Below, one piece after another: positions 17,327 through 26,214 of a stretch of DNA of 64,000 bases (positions are counted from its first letter, which is position 1; every line of letters starts with the position of its first letter). This DNA comes from Burkholderia cepacia (GTDB lineage: Bacteria > Pseudomonadota > Gammaproteobacteria > Burkholderiales > Burkholderiaceae). The notes under the pieces are model-generated. The model had not been told where the DNA came from, did no database searches, and worked only from the letters and a program-made list of their open reading frames with translations. The stretch covers positions 1 through 64,000 of the forward strand of contig NZ_CP073639.1 of NCBI RefSeq assembly GCF_029962485.1, given 5' to 3'. The position numbers and the translations under genes are program-made.

Positions 17327-18388
17327 TCAATGCCGATGCCGGTGATGAATGTCCGGAAAGTGCGCGTGACTGTGCGTGATCGGCAGATGCACGTGCGGAT
17401 GCGAGTGCGGCTCGTTGCCGTCGTACTCGAAATCATGCGTGTGCTGGTGATGTTCGTCGTGCCGATGCCGGTGCGTATGCTCGAGCCGCTCGTGCTCATG
17501 CGTGTGCTCATGCCGCTCGCGCACGTGCAGCCAGATACCGAGCGCCATCAACGCGGCGGCGACCCAGAAAGTTGCCGGCGGCAACGCAGGCCAGATCAGT
17601 AGCGACAGCACGACGCCGAACAGCGGCGCGATCGAGAAATATGCACCGGTGCGCGCGCTACCGAGATGGCGGAGCGCAACGACGAACAGCACCAGGCTGA
17701 TCCCGTAGCCGCCGAGCCCCGTCAGCATCGCGGCAGCCGTGACCGATGCAGCGGGCAGCGACGCGCCGGTCGCGAGCGCAATACCGATGTTTACCGGCCC
17801 GGCGATCAGCCCCTTCGCGCACGCGATGACCATCGCGTCGTTCGCGGCGACCTTGCGGGTCAGGTTGTTGTCGATCGCCCAGCACAGACATGCACCGACG
17901 ATCAGCAACGCGCCGACCGGCACGCCGACCCGACCCAGCCCCCACGACAGCAGCGTGCCGCCTACGACGATCGCGACCATGCCGAGAAACACCTGCGTAT
18001 CCACGTTCTCGCGAAACACGACCCATGCGATGACGGCCGTCAGCACGCCCTCGAGATTGAGCAGCAGCGCACTGGTTGCCGCCGGCGTGCTCGACAGCCC
18101 GAGCATCAGCAACGCCGGGCCGGCCACGCCACCCGCCACGATCGCGCCGGCCAGCCACGGCAGCTCGGCGCGCTGCAGCGGCGCGGCCTCCGTCACCGGT
18201 GCGCGACGATTGTGCAGCCTGCGCAGCAGGATCCCGATGCCGAGCCCGACGCCGCTGCCGAGATAGAACAGGCCGGCGACCATGAACGGCGACATCGCGC
18301 CGATCAACGCCTTGGCGAGCGGTGTCGCGGCGCCGAACAGCGCGGCGGCGGTGAGTGCGACAAGAATCGCGGAATGTCTCGGGGTCAT
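17327..18388 (-). CDS. EamA/DMT-family transporter with a long histidine-rich C-terminal tail
   Basis: A 353-residue inner-membrane carrier of the drug/metabolite transporter superfamily with ten predicted helices and two EamA repeats (about 5-140 and 150-285). The last 65 or so residues form a hydrophilic tail with about two dozen His, mostly in alternating H-x-H patterns (HEHTHEHE, HSHPHVH). Such tails are common in Ni, Co or Zn transporters and metallochaperones, so metal binding and perhaps metal efflux is likely. The ATG at 18388 gives the usual short N-terminus before helix 1. Upstream in-frame sequence is longer but atypical. The gene converges on the NifQ-like gene. Confidence 0.83.
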   Translation of the reverse strand: MTPRHSAILVALTAAALFGAATPLAKALIGAMSPFMVAGLFYLGSGVGLGIGILLRRLHNRRAPVTEAAPLQRAELPWLAGAIVAGGVAGPALLMLGLSSTPAATSALLLNLEGVLTAVIAWVVFRENVDTQVFLGMVAIVVGGTLLSWGLGRVGVPVGALLIVGACLCWAIDNNLTRKVAANDAMVIACAKGLIAGPVNIGIALATGASLPAASVTAAAMLTGLGGYGISLVLFVVALRHLGSARTGAYFSIAPLFGVVLSLLIWPALPPATFWVAAALMALGIWLHVRERHEHTHEHERLEHTHRHRHDEHHQHTHDFEYDGNEPHSHPHVHLPITHSHAHFPDIHHRHRH

Positions 18389-18573
18389 GATCCGGCTAGG
18401 ATTGACGTTGAAAATCGGTGGACGTGACTTCGGATCATGCCGGCACATGCCTTTCACACCTTTCGAAATGCAAGCTGATTCGTGCAGTGCGACGATCCGG
18501 TCGGGATTATCGCGCGTCATCGTGTCGCGACGCCCCCGATCGGATCGTTCACATCCCGGCCAATGATTCCGCT

Positions 18574-18607
18574 ATTTATCAGGAAACCGAATTATCAGGC
18601 GATAAAT
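18574..18607. promoter_or_regulatory. AT-rich repeat element upstream of the His-tailed transporter
   Basis: TTATCAGG occurs twice, at 18576 and 18592 (16-bp period), and the outer ends ATTTATC and GATAAAT are inverted. The element sits in the 455-bp gap (18389-18843) between the transporter and proQ, about 190 bp before the transporter start. It is a plausible promoter/operator block. No coding sequence is seen in the rest of this gap apart from a hairpin at 18750-18777. Confidence 0.35.
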
Positions 18608-18749
18608 CTCTACATTAAGTTATGCAAATCATTAGCCTGAAAATTGCGAGTGCCTGCAGTGCCGATTGACGAACGTCTTTCGTCCGGTTGCGTTGCCTGT
18701 CTTGCTCGGGATAAGTGTGTGCTGGCCGGCAAGCGCCGGGAAGGCAGTC

Positions 18750-18777
18750 CTGACCTGCCTCTATCGAGGCAGGTCAG
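18750..18777 (-). terminator. Strong hairpin downstream of proQ
   Basis: CTGACCTGCCTC and GAGGCAGGTCAG form a perfect 12-bp stem with loop TATC, 67 bp beyond the proQ stop on the minus strand. No long T run follows on either strand, so it may act as a terminator with help from Rho or as an mRNA 3' stabiliser. Confidence 0.55.
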
Positions 18778-18843
18778 TCCGTCGCGTGATGCGCCGCTAC
18801 GACATCCATGCGGGTACGCGCCGTGCAGTAGACGGCAGCGGTA

Positions 18844-19524
18844 TTACTCGTTGCCGGCCACTTGCTGCTCGACCTGTGGTGCGGCATCGGTCTGAACTTC
18901 TGCTGCTTCCGCCGCTTGCGGTGCGGCAGCGGCCTCAGCTTGCTGCTCGGCCTTCGGCTGCTGCGGTGCGCCCTTGGCCCCTTGCGCAGCGCCCTTGCCG
19001 GGACGGCGCGACTTCAGCCGGCGCGCCCGTGCTGCGTCGTCATGCGTGACGCGCCCTGCTTCGTTGCCCTGCAGGTCGACGCGCACGGCGTCTTCGACGA
19101 GGCACGACCAGTAGCGGTTGCCGCGACACCACGTCGACATGGCTTCGCGCAGTTCGGCTTCCGTGAGGCCGACGGCCTGTGCTTCGCGCGCCAGGTCGTC
19201 CCAGATGCCGACCTTGAGCGGCACTTTGGGGGCCGGATTCTTCGGGAACGCGCTCGGAAACTTTCGCTGCAGTTTGCCGATCGCGACGATGACCGGATCG
19301 ACCGGCGCCGATGGCTTGGCCGAAGCGGGCTTCGCGCGATGCGGTGCCTTCGTGCCGGCACCCGCCTTGGCGCCAGCACCCGGCTTGGCACCGCGGGACG
19401 GCTGGTCGCCGGACTTCGGCTTCGCACCGGTGTCCGCCGGCGCTGCCGGCCGCTTTGCGTTGCGCTCCTGCTTGGCCTTCGCTGCGAGCTGCGCCCGCAA
19501 TTCGGCAAGTTGTTCAAAACCCAT
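18844..19524 (-). CDS. proQ: ProQ/FinO-domain RNA chaperone with low-complexity extensions
   Basis: A 226-residue RNA-binding protein. The FinO/ProQ domain lies at about residues 76-170: IGKLQRKFPSAFPKNP, then PLKVGIWDDL, then WCRGNRYWSCLVEDAVRVDLQGN. It is flanked by an N-terminal linker rich in Lys, Gly, Ala and Pro with a repeated AKPGAGAKAGAG pattern, and by an Ala/Gln/Glu-rich acidic tail. ProQ proteins bind structured 3' ends and small RNAs. The start MGFEQLAEL is typical for beta-proteobacterial members. It appears to be a single-gene unit with a hairpin downstream. Confidence 0.88.
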   Translation of the reverse strand: MGFEQLAELRAQLAAKAKQERNAKRPAAPADTGAKPKSGDQPSRGAKPGAGAKAGAGTKAPHRAKPASAKPSAPVDPVIVAIGKLQRKFPSAFPKNPAPKVPLKVGIWDDLAREAQAVGLTEAELREAMSTWCRGNRYWSCLVEDAVRVDLQGNEAGRVTHDDAARARRLKSRRPGKGAAQGAKGAPQQPKAEQQAEAAAAPQAAEAAEVQTDAAPQVEQQVAGNE

Positions 19525-20143
19525 AAATTCAATCCACCAGGAATATAAGGTGTGGTTCGTGCGGCCATGCCGCGCGGCTCGAAAGCTTCGCCGCCGTGCG
19601 GGCGGCCCGTCTGCCGCCGATGCGGAACACTACGGGGCCGCATCGCGCACGCCACTCTGTTTTCAGGCACCCGGCCACGATGCCGGACAAGGCAGGAGTG
19701 GAAGTATACCGGTACGCGCGGTGGCCGGTTGACTCGCCGGTCTGCATTTGCCCGACCCCGGAGGCCGAAAAGGCGTCCGCGCGGTCATGTTGCGCATTAT
19801 ATGGATACGTTTCCGGATGTCACGCCATTCGAGGCCGTCGCGGAAATCGGGCCAGGCCCGGCTTCGGCACAGGCGCGCATCCGGCGTGCTGCATTCTGCG
19901 TGGCGGACGTCAAACGCCGTCGCGCGACACGTCACCTGAACACCGCCGGTTGTACCGGGCACGCCTTCGACTCGTTGCGTCCGCATCGAACGCGCCTCGG
20001 ACGAAAATGCCGGAAAATGCGTAGTATGGCCGCATCGACGTCGTCGGCAGCGCGCCTCGGCCTGTTTCGCTGCACGCCCGGCCAGCCGGCGATGTTCGCC
20101 TTTGCCTGCGTAAAGAACCGGTTGTACGAAACGGAGCGGATAC
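19525..20143. other. Intergenic region between divergent proQ and DUF2889 genes
   Basis: The 619 bases separate the divergent proQ and DUF2889 genes, so promoters for both should be here. No open frame shows a recognisable protein, RBS or family motif. No tRNA or repeat was seen. A non-coding RNA cannot be excluded. Confidence 0.4.
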
Positions 20144-20728
20144 ATGGTTCCCCGACACGACATCGCGCACGACGACATCACGCGCGAGGAAATTCACCAT
20201 CGGCACATCGACATGCGCGGCTATCGGCGCAGCGACGGCCTGTTCGAAGTGACAGCCTGCCTCGCGGACCGCAAGACCAGCGATTTCACACCGCCGGGCG
20301 GCACGCGGACGGTCGCGGCGCTGTCGCCGATCCACGACCTCGGCGTGACGCTCGTCTTCGACGCCGACATGGTCGTTCGCGCGGTATCGACGTTCATTCG
20401 CGCGCATCCGTATGCGCAGTGTCCGGGCGGCGGCGACTCGCTGCAGGCACTCGTCGGACTGAACATCGGCGCCGGCTGGAACAGCGAGGTTCGCAAGCGC
20501 CTGCCGTCCTGCGATACGTGCACGCACCTGAAGGAATTGCTCGGCCCGATCGCCACCACGGCCTATCAGACGATGGTCGGCGTGCGGCGGTCGTCGCTGG
20601 ACCACCGCGACAGCAAAGGAAAGCCGCTCAAGATCGACAGTTGCCACGCGTATGGCGCATCGCGCGATCTCGTGAAACGTCTTTGGCCCGAATACCACCG
20701 GCCTTCGTCAGCGGCAAAAAGCAGCTAG
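20144..20728 (+). CDS. DUF2889 domain protein
   Basis: A 194-residue protein matching the DUF2889 family, with IHHRHIDMRGYRRSDGLFEVTACL near residues 17-43 and the Cys-containing CDTCTHLKELLGPIATTAY at about 127-145. No signal peptide or membrane helix is apparent. Members are often encoded near aromatic-degradation genes, but the function is unknown. The ATG at 20144 is preceded by ACGGAGCGG at a suitable distance. It converges on the flavodoxin-like gene. Confidence 0.78.
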   Translation: MVPRHDIAHDDITREEIHHRHIDMRGYRRSDGLFEVTACLADRKTSDFTPPGGTRTVAALSPIHDLGVTLVFDADMVVRAVSTFIRAHPYAQCPGGGDSLQALVGLNIGAGWNSEVRKRLPSCDTCTHLKELLGPIATTAYQTMVGVRRSSLDHRDSKGKPLKIDSCHAYGASRDLVKRLWPEYHRPSSAAKSS

Positions 20729-20798
20729 GGTTTGGGGATTCGGCCGGTTTCGTGTCCTCACGAAGCGCGCCGGCAAGTCGTCGCAGCCACAACCGGCA

Positions 20799-21290
20799 TC
20801 AGAAGACGCCCAGCGCGAGTCCCGCGGCAAGACCTGCGCCGAGCTCCGCGCAGCGCTCGAGATCATCGCCGTCGATCGTCTTCGCCGCGAGGATACGCTC
20901 CGGTGTCTGCGCGTGAGTACAGACGATCAGGCCCGGCGCCACGTTCTTCAGCCGCCATCCGGTCGCGATCCGGTCGATCTGGCGCAACGCGTTCTGCCCG
21001 TCGCTGCCCGCGCAAATCATTGCCGCATACGGGCGGCCGTTCACGCGATCGAGCGCCGCGTAGTAGCAGCGATCGAAGAAGTCCTTCATCAGCCCGGACA
21101 TCGCCGCGAGATTCTCCGGCGTCGCAAACAGGTATGCGTCGGCGGCCAACACGTCGTCTGCACTCGTCGCGTCCGCGCGCTGCAGCCTGACGTCGATGCC
21201 GGGCTGCTCGCGCGCCGCACCGGCAGCGGCTTCGGCCATCTGTTGCGTGCCCCCGGTCATCGTGTGATAGACGATCAACAGCGTCTTCAT
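20799..21290 (-). CDS. Flavodoxin-fold NAD(P)H-dependent FMN reductase-like protein
   Basis: A 163-residue single-domain flavodoxin-like protein. The FMN phosphate loop region is LLIVYHTMTGGTQQMAEAA (residues 4-22), and YLFATPENLAAMSGLMKDFFDR at about 53-74 is the usual second flavin contact of the NADPH-dependent FMN reductase family. Substrate and partner are unknown. It lies downstream of a TetR gene on the same strand (108 bp gap), so it might be under that regulator or independent. Confidence 0.82.
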   Translation of the reverse strand: MKTLLIVYHTMTGGTQQMAEAAAGAAREQPGIDVRLQRADATSADDVLAADAYLFATPENLAAMSGLMKDFFDRCYYAALDRVNGRPYAAMICAGSDGQNALRQIDRIATGWRLKNVAPGLIVCTHAQTPERILAAKTIDGDDLERCAELGAGLAAGLALGVF

Positions 21291-21398
21291 GCGTAATCGC
21301 TCGCGTTCGGCTTCAGGTGCGACGGTTCATCGGTGCTGCGCGCACCGCTCGTGAGCATCGCGCCGGCTTCGCTTCGCGCAGGGCGTCCCGATGCATGG

Positions 21399-22052
21399 TC
21401 AGTCCTGCGTCGCGCGCATTGCATCGCCGTCGTCCAGCCGCGCGTAGTACGCGAGAAACATGTCGGCCGCGGATTCCGCGACTTTCCGTTGCTCCTGCAC
21501 CGTGAGCGGCGGCTGGCCCATCGTGATCTGCGGCCAGAACGCAAAGGCCTTCACGACGCCATGCAATTGATGCGCGGCGAACACCGGATCGATGACCGAC
21601 AGGCGGCCGGCCGCGGCGGCCGCACGCACCCAGACCGTCATGTCTTCCTCGCGCTCGCCGAGACGCTCGACCATGTCGCGCGCTCGCTCCGGCGAATGGA
21701 TCGCCGCTCCGATCGCCACGCGCGCAAGTGCGAGAAACGCCTCGTCGTTCAGCAAGCGAAGTTTGCGATCCAACAACGCGAGCAGTTGCTCGCGTAGCGG
21801 CACGTCGGCGCGATAGGTCGGCGAACCGCCGGTCTGCGTCGCATCCCACAGCTTGTGCAGGATCGCGGCAAACAGCGTTTCCTTACCGGGGAAGTGGTTA
21901 TAGACCGTGCGCTTCGACACGTCCGCGCGCGCAGCGATACGATCCATGCTGGTCGCATCGTAGCCCGCCGCGAGAAATTCCTCGATCGCCGCATCGACGA
22001 TGGCCGCGCGCTTTCGATCGGTCAGGCGCAGAGGGGGAGTGCTGGTATCCAT
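21399..22052 (-). CDS. TetR family repressor, divergent from an MBL-fold hydrolase
   Basis: A 217-residue TetR regulator. The DNA-binding domain (about 12-60) contains IVDAAIEEFLAAGYDATSMDRI and ARADVSKRTVYNHFPGKETLF. The C-terminal part resembles the TetR_C_7/AefR-like domain (FLAYYARL at the end). It is divergent from the metallo-beta-lactamase-fold gene with 83 bp between them. A palindrome at 22097-22112 is the likely shared operator. It probably represses both itself and the hydrolase until a ligand is bound. Confidence 0.88.
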   Translation of the reverse strand: MDTSTPPLRLTDRKRAAIVDAAIEEFLAAGYDATSMDRIAARADVSKRTVYNHFPGKETLFAAILHKLWDATQTGGSPTYRADVPLREQLLALLDRKLRLLNDEAFLALARVAIGAAIHSPERARDMVERLGEREEDMTVWVRAAAAAGRLSVIDPVFAAHQLHGVVKAFAFWPQITMGQPPLTVQEQRKVAESAADMFLAYYARLDDGDAMRATQD

Positions 22053-22096
22053 ACGAAAATTTTACACCGGACAGTTTACTTATCCAAAAAATAAAC

Positions 22097-22112
22097 TACA
22101 CTGTTTAGTGTA
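22097..22112. promoter_or_regulatory. Candidate TetR operator
   Basis: TACACTGTTTAGTGTA is an inverted repeat with 6-bp arms and a 4-bp centre, in the 83-bp AT-rich gap between the divergent TetR and MBL-fold genes and 23 bp before the ATG of the latter. A related imperfect block, ACCGGACAGTTTAC, lies about 30 bp to the left, near the TetR start. The position suits repression of both promoters. Confidence 0.65.
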
Positions 22113-22135
22113 CTTTATCTTCCGGACGAACCGAC

Positions 22136-23260
22136 ATGGCATCGCCTCTCGTTTTGATTCACCGCATTCTGGGTTTTGCAGCCGCCCGGCGCGGCCGCGC
22201 GCTGTCCGGCGGCTCGCCGCAGCACAACGGCGAACGCTTCGCCAATGTCGCGCCGCGTCCTGTCGAAGGCCTCGGCAAGACGCTCGGGATCGTGTGGAAC
22301 ATGCTGGTCAACAAGCCGCGCAACACCGTGCCGACCGGTGCGCTGCCCATCGATTCGCTGACTCGCGCGGCGCTCGACGCGGCGCCCGATCGCAGCCTGT
22401 ACCGGCTTGGCCATTCGACGCTGCTGCTCAAGCTGCGCGGCGAATTCTGGCTGACCGACCCCGTATTCGCCGAGCGTGCGTCGCCGTTCCGGCACGTCGG
22501 CCCCAAGCGCTTCCATGCGCCGCCGATCGCGCTTGAAGATCTCCCGCCGCTGCGCGGTGTGATCCTGTCGCACGATCACTACGATCACCTCGACCGCGAC
22601 ACGGTGCTGGCGCTTGCCGCAACCACCGACGTGTTCGTGACCACACTGGGCGTCGGCGATCGCCTGATCGAATGGGGCATCGACGCAACCAAGGTTCGGC
22701 AACTCGACTGGTGGCAGAGTGTCGACGTGGCCGGCCTGACGCTGACGGCCACGCCCGCACAGCATTTTTCCGGGCGCAGCCTGTTCGACGGTAACAGCAC
22801 GCTGTGGGCGTCGTGGGTCATCGTCGACGACGACCTGCGCGTGTTCTTCAGCGGCGACACCGGCTACTTCGACGGGTTCCGGACGATCGGCGAGCGCCTC
22901 GGACCGTTCGACGTGACGCTGATCGAAACAGGCGCCTATGATGCGCAATGGCCGTACGTACACATGCAGCCGGAAGAAACCGTGCAGGCTCACATCGATT
23001 TGCGCGGACGCTGGCTGGTCCCGATCCATAACGGCACGTTCGATCTTGCAATGCATCGCTGGCAGGAACCGTTCGAGCGTGTCACGGCACTGGCTCTCGT
23101 GCGCGGAATCGAACTGTCGACGCCCAACATCGGCGAGCGCCTCGATCTCGGCACGCCGCACCGCGGTGAGCGGTGGTGGCGCACGGTCGACGAGCGCGCA
23201 ACGGCGCCGGCAACGAAATCGCGCCGCTGGCAGTTTTGCGCATCGCAGGCGACCAAGTAG
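22136..23260 (+). CDS. Metallo-beta-lactamase-fold hydrolase, NAPE-PLD-like
   Basis: A 374-residue MBL-fold metal hydrolase of the UlaG/NAPE-PLD-like group. The metal motif HDHYDHLD is at about residues 144-151, a later His occurs in ATPAQHFSGRS, and the Asp of FFSGDTGYF bridges the metals. IHNGTFDLAMHRW supplies the final His. The first 60 or so residues may act as a membrane-associated segment. Relatives cleave phospholipid or phosphodiester substrates, but the real substrate is unknown. It is the divergent partner of a TetR gene and is probably repressed by it. Confidence 0.84.
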   Translation: MASPLVLIHRILGFAAARRGRALSGGSPQHNGERFANVAPRPVEGLGKTLGIVWNMLVNKPRNTVPTGALPIDSLTRAALDAAPDRSLYRLGHSTLLLKLRGEFWLTDPVFAERASPFRHVGPKRFHAPPIALEDLPPLRGVILSHDHYDHLDRDTVLALAATTDVFVTTLGVGDRLIEWGIDATKVRQLDWWQSVDVAGLTLTATPAQHFSGRSLFDGNSTLWASWVIVDDDLRVFFSGDTGYFDGFRTIGERLGPFDVTLIETGAYDAQWPYVHMQPEETVQAHIDLRGRWLVPIHNGTFDLAMHRWQEPFERVTALALVRGIELSTPNIGERLDLGTPHRGERWWRTVDERATAPATKSRRWQFCASQATK

Positions 23261-23392
23261 GTCCGTCGGTCGTTGCGCCTTTCATCCGGAAGCGCGCCCA
23301 TGGCGCGATTTCCGAAGAATGGCGCATGCGTTGCCGGGGCACCCGCGCCCCGACGGCCGGCCTGACCACCCGATTACCTGAATAGAGAAGTC

Positions 23393-24409
23393 ATGCATCC
23401 GGCACCCGTCCGATACACACCCGGCGAACGAGACGACGACGTCGCCATCGCTGCATTCAACCAGGCAGGCCAACCGTCGAGCAATCGCAGCCGCATGTGC
23501 GATCTGCGGCAGTCGCTCGCAGCGCGCGTCGCGAGATGGACCGAATGCGCCGACCACGTCACCACGGCCATTCCGAACCTGAGCTTCCATCGCAGGGAAG
23601 CGCCGACTCAGCCAATGGAGTGCATGGTCGAGCCGAGCTTCGGTCTCGTCGTTCAGGGCGCGAAGCGGGTCATTCAGAGCGGCGACGCTTATATCTATGA
23701 CGCCAACCGTTTTCTGATCACGTCACTCGATTTGCCAGGCTCGACGCAAGTCATTGAGGCCAGCCACGAGGAGCCGTTTCTCGGGATCGGGCTCAAGCTC
23801 GATTTTCACGTCCTGGCGGAACTGATGATGCAGGTCGCACCGGATCACGATGATGCCCCCGTGGGCCGCGGCCTCGTCGTCGGCGACATGACCGAGCCGC
23901 TGTTCGACGCATTGAACCGGTTGCTGGCGTTGCTGGACGACCCGAACGCCATTGCCGTTCTCGCCCCGTACGTCGAACGGGAAATCTACTATCGGCTGCT
24001 GACGAGCGACCAGGGCGCTCGCCTGCGTCAGATCGCGTCCGTCGGCAGCCAGGGCAGCCGCGTGTCACGCGCGATCCGGTGGTTGCGGGCCCACTATGAC
24101 GAGTCGTTGCGGGTCGACGATCTCGCAGCGCAGGTTCAGATGAGCAGTTCAACCTTCCACCACCACTTCCGTCAGCTCACGGGCATGAGTCCGCTGCAAT
24201 ACCAGAAATGGATTCGGCTCAACGAGGCACGTCGACTGATGCTGTCCGAGCGACTCGACGCTGCGTCGGCGTCGTTCAGGGTCGGGTATGCGAGCCCGAC
24301 CCAGTTCAATCGGGAATACAGCCGGTTGTTCGGCAATTCACCGCGGCGAGATATCGATAGCCTGCGGAGCGGGACGGATGTCGTTCTGTCGATCGCCGCA
24401 AGTTATTGA
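23393..24409 (+). CDS. AraC family regulator with AraC_N sensor domain
   Basis: A 338-residue regulator. The AraC_N-type cupin domain (about 55-210) carries CMVEPSFGLVVQGAKRVIQSG and FLITSLDLPGSTQV. The C-terminal double helix-turn-helix (about 230-330) has VDDLAAQVQMSSSTFHHHFR and FRVGYASPTQFNREYSRLFG. The ATG at 23393 has GAGAAG just upstream. An internal Met at residue 35 would give a length nearer the family norm of 300 but lacks an RBS. The targets are not evident, since only the gene-poor centromere region follows. It resembles the AraC gene at 42267 in domain order. Confidence 0.86.
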   Translation: MHPAPVRYTPGERDDDVAIAAFNQAGQPSSNRSRMCDLRQSLAARVARWTECADHVTTAIPNLSFHRREAPTQPMECMVEPSFGLVVQGAKRVIQSGDAYIYDANRFLITSLDLPGSTQVIEASHEEPFLGIGLKLDFHVLAELMMQVAPDHDDAPVGRGLVVGDMTEPLFDALNRLLALLDDPNAIAVLAPYVEREIYYRLLTSDQGARLRQIASVGSQGSRVSRAIRWLRAHYDESLRVDDLAAQVQMSSSTFHHHFRQLTGMSPLQYQKWIRLNEARRLMLSERLDAASASFRVGYASPTQFNREYSRLFGNSPRRDIDSLRSGTDVVLSIAASY

Positions 24410-24811
24410 TCGCAGGCAGCGATCTCGAAAATGCAGGGTGCCCTGCTTTGGCGGCATCCACAGCATTGCAGGATCGGCTCCGCGCTTGAGTGATCGGGCC
24501 GGTTGAATCGAGTGCGCGAATAGATCTGTCTGTCTTGCCCACTCACGGTCAATTGCTGGACATCTGCCCAGTGAATTCCCTTTGAATACCCGGAGCACAG
24601 TGATGACCACGTTCAAGGGCGCACGCATCCAGACCCAAACGCCGATTCATTGCCGACACTCAGTTACTCCTCCTCCCCGATCGGATGTGAGCTTCCCCCT
24701 CCCGACGATCAAGGCCCTGCTCCAGGATTCAGGCCCTCGGCCGCAGATTTCTTATCGATCTATTTCTCCTGAGACACCGCGCTTCACCGGATCGTGCGAC
24801 TGACGCGATGC

Positions 24812-24827
24812 GTTGTCACGTGACAAC
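24812..24827. other. parS centromere site 1
   Basis: GTTGTCACGTGACAAC, a perfect 16-bp palindrome around CACGTG. From memory it is the site type assigned to ParB of the third replicon of Burkholderia cenocepacia. It lies 1.4 kb upstream of parA. Confidence 0.88.
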
Positions 24828-25546
24828 TCGGGTTGAATATCAGCACGACGTGTCGAGTCCGGGCGCCGGCATGGTCCCATGATTGCCCCGACCAGTAACC
24901 AATCTGCCTTCCTCAGGCCTAGGCAACCCCAAACCATCTCATAAACTACGAAATACGTATCATATATTACAAATCAGCCTGCCCATGATCGTGCCAATGG
25001 CAACGGCGAGTGAAAATATCATACGCCCCTATTTCCGCGGGGAATTTCGCTCAGTTCGCGTGAAACAACATGAAGAATGTGGCGCAAGCCATTGCCAGAC
25101 AAGGATTTCCCAGAATGGTCCATTTTTCGAAAATGTTTCACGATGCGGTCCGTATTCGTTGTCGCAGGTCCTCCGACGCCTGAATTTCCGCCGATTTGTC
25201 TGCTCCTATGCGCTGCGGTCGCAGATCGACGTCGGGACACATTGCCAGCAACGGTGGTGTACGACGAGGCTCCCCTCCCCTACTGACTGTTGGACGAGAA
25301 AACTACAGTGACGCACCGTTTAAATGGGGTCATATCATTCGCATCCGCAGTGCGCTTCGATGGATACGTCTATCCTGGCTGCCGGGGAGCTCATGCGAGG
25401 ACGAATGCGCGCTTTGGCAGGAGCCCGTAGCGCCGAATTCAGATCGGCAGGTCGCTCGTCGATTCGTCATCTTCAGCCGCGTACCTAAAGCACCACTGGG
25501 GACTTCCTATCAATCAAACGATCAAGTGACCACGTCCGGACTTTCT

Positions 25547-25562
25547 GTTGTCACGTGACAAC
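25547..25562. other. parS centromere site 2
   Basis: GTTGTCACGTGACAAC, identical to site 1 and fully palindromic, 735 bp to its right. Confidence 0.88.
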
Positions 25563-25713
25563 TCGTCAGCGAACCGCGCGGCGAGCCACGGTTAACGGTG
25601 AATCGCCACCGGCGACGCTACTCCTTAAAGGATCGCGTCTACGCTCGACATGCTGTTCAATCCCACTATCTTCGAAGAATTTGCGAAGCCAACTTCGGCG
25701 CGCACCACGAGGA

Positions 25714-25729
25714 TTTGTCACGTGACAAC
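25714..25729. other. parS centromere site 3 (first base T)
   Basis: TTTGTCACGTGACAAC. It differs from the palindrome only at the first base; the 14-bp core TTGTCACGTGACAA is intact. Confidence 0.82.
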
Positions 25730-25867
25730 TCACCTTAGCGGCAAGCAACGATGCAAGGCCCCATCCCGAATATCGAATCTAGAAGCAGCATTGCGAGCGC
25801 CTGCATCACGTCCTGATCAAAAGCCGCCTGGCGATGGAAAGCGACAACACGAATCGATTTCTAGCGA

Positions 25868-25883
25868 CTTGTCACGTGACAAC
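25868..25883. other. parS centromere site 4 (first base C)
   Basis: CTTGTCACGTGACAAC. The 14-bp core is intact and the first base is changed to C. Confidence 0.82.
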
Positions 25884-26103
25884 TGCCGAGCTCGTCGACG
25901 TTCGAGATCCCAGCCAATCGGAATCTCAATGCGTTGCGATAGAAATGGAAAATTCGTGACGGTTGGCTTTCGTACTTCACCTTCGCTATCGACATAAAAA
26001 CAAGCGAATTTCTCAGAATCTGGTGGGTGCATTGACAATGTGATCGACAATTTTATTTTTACTCGATCTCTTACTTCTGATACCAACTAGGCCATTTGGC
26101 CCA

Positions 26104-26119
26104 CTTGTCACGTGACAAC
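26104..26119. other. parS centromere site 5 (first base C), nearest parA
   Basis: CTTGTCACGTGACAAC, the same variant as site 4. It ends 41 bp before the -35 box of the parAB promoter, so ParB spreading from here could affect parAB expression. Confidence 0.82.
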
Positions 26120-26160
26120 CACATCGACCATCAAGATATGCATTGCATCCAATGCTTTTC

Positions 26161-26208
26161 TGGACATTTTGACAACAACTGCATATATTACGCAAAACTC
26201 CTTGGAGG
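26161..26208 (+). promoter_or_regulatory. parAB promoter and ribosome binding site
   Basis: A -35 box TGGACA (26161-26166) and -10 box TATATT (26184-26189) are separated by 17 bp. A strong RBS GGAGG (26204-26208) lies six bases before the parA ATG. The leader would be only about 20 bases. A second TTGACA at 26169 is badly spaced for the same -10. Confidence 0.6.
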
Positions 26209-26214
26209 AATTTA

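Larger units (their letters stand above)
24410..26214. other. Gene-poor centromere region carrying the parS cluster
   Basis: These 1.8 kb are clearly lower in GC than their surroundings and carry no convincing gene; small open frames lack family motifs and RBS. The region contains five parS palindromes (24812, 25547, 25714, 25868, 26104) and the promoter of parAB at its right end. The last four parS sites lie within 0.6 kb and the first is 0.7 kb further left. It is best read as the partition centromere of the replicon. Confidence 0.8.

Noticed and set aside
19520..19535. CCCATAAATTCAATCC at the proQ start as an iteron
   Set aside because: Only the left half matches and it includes the proQ initiation codon; likely chance.
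24603..24803. A possible 66-residue gene (ATG at 24603) left of the parS cluster
   Set aside because: No RBS, no recognisable motif, composition typical of the surrounding non-coding DNA.
25054..25066. GTTCGCGTGAAAC, resembling the chromosome 1 parS type (TGTTTCACGTGAAACA)
   Set aside because: Several mismatches break the palindrome, and the true parS sites around it are of a different, well-conserved type.
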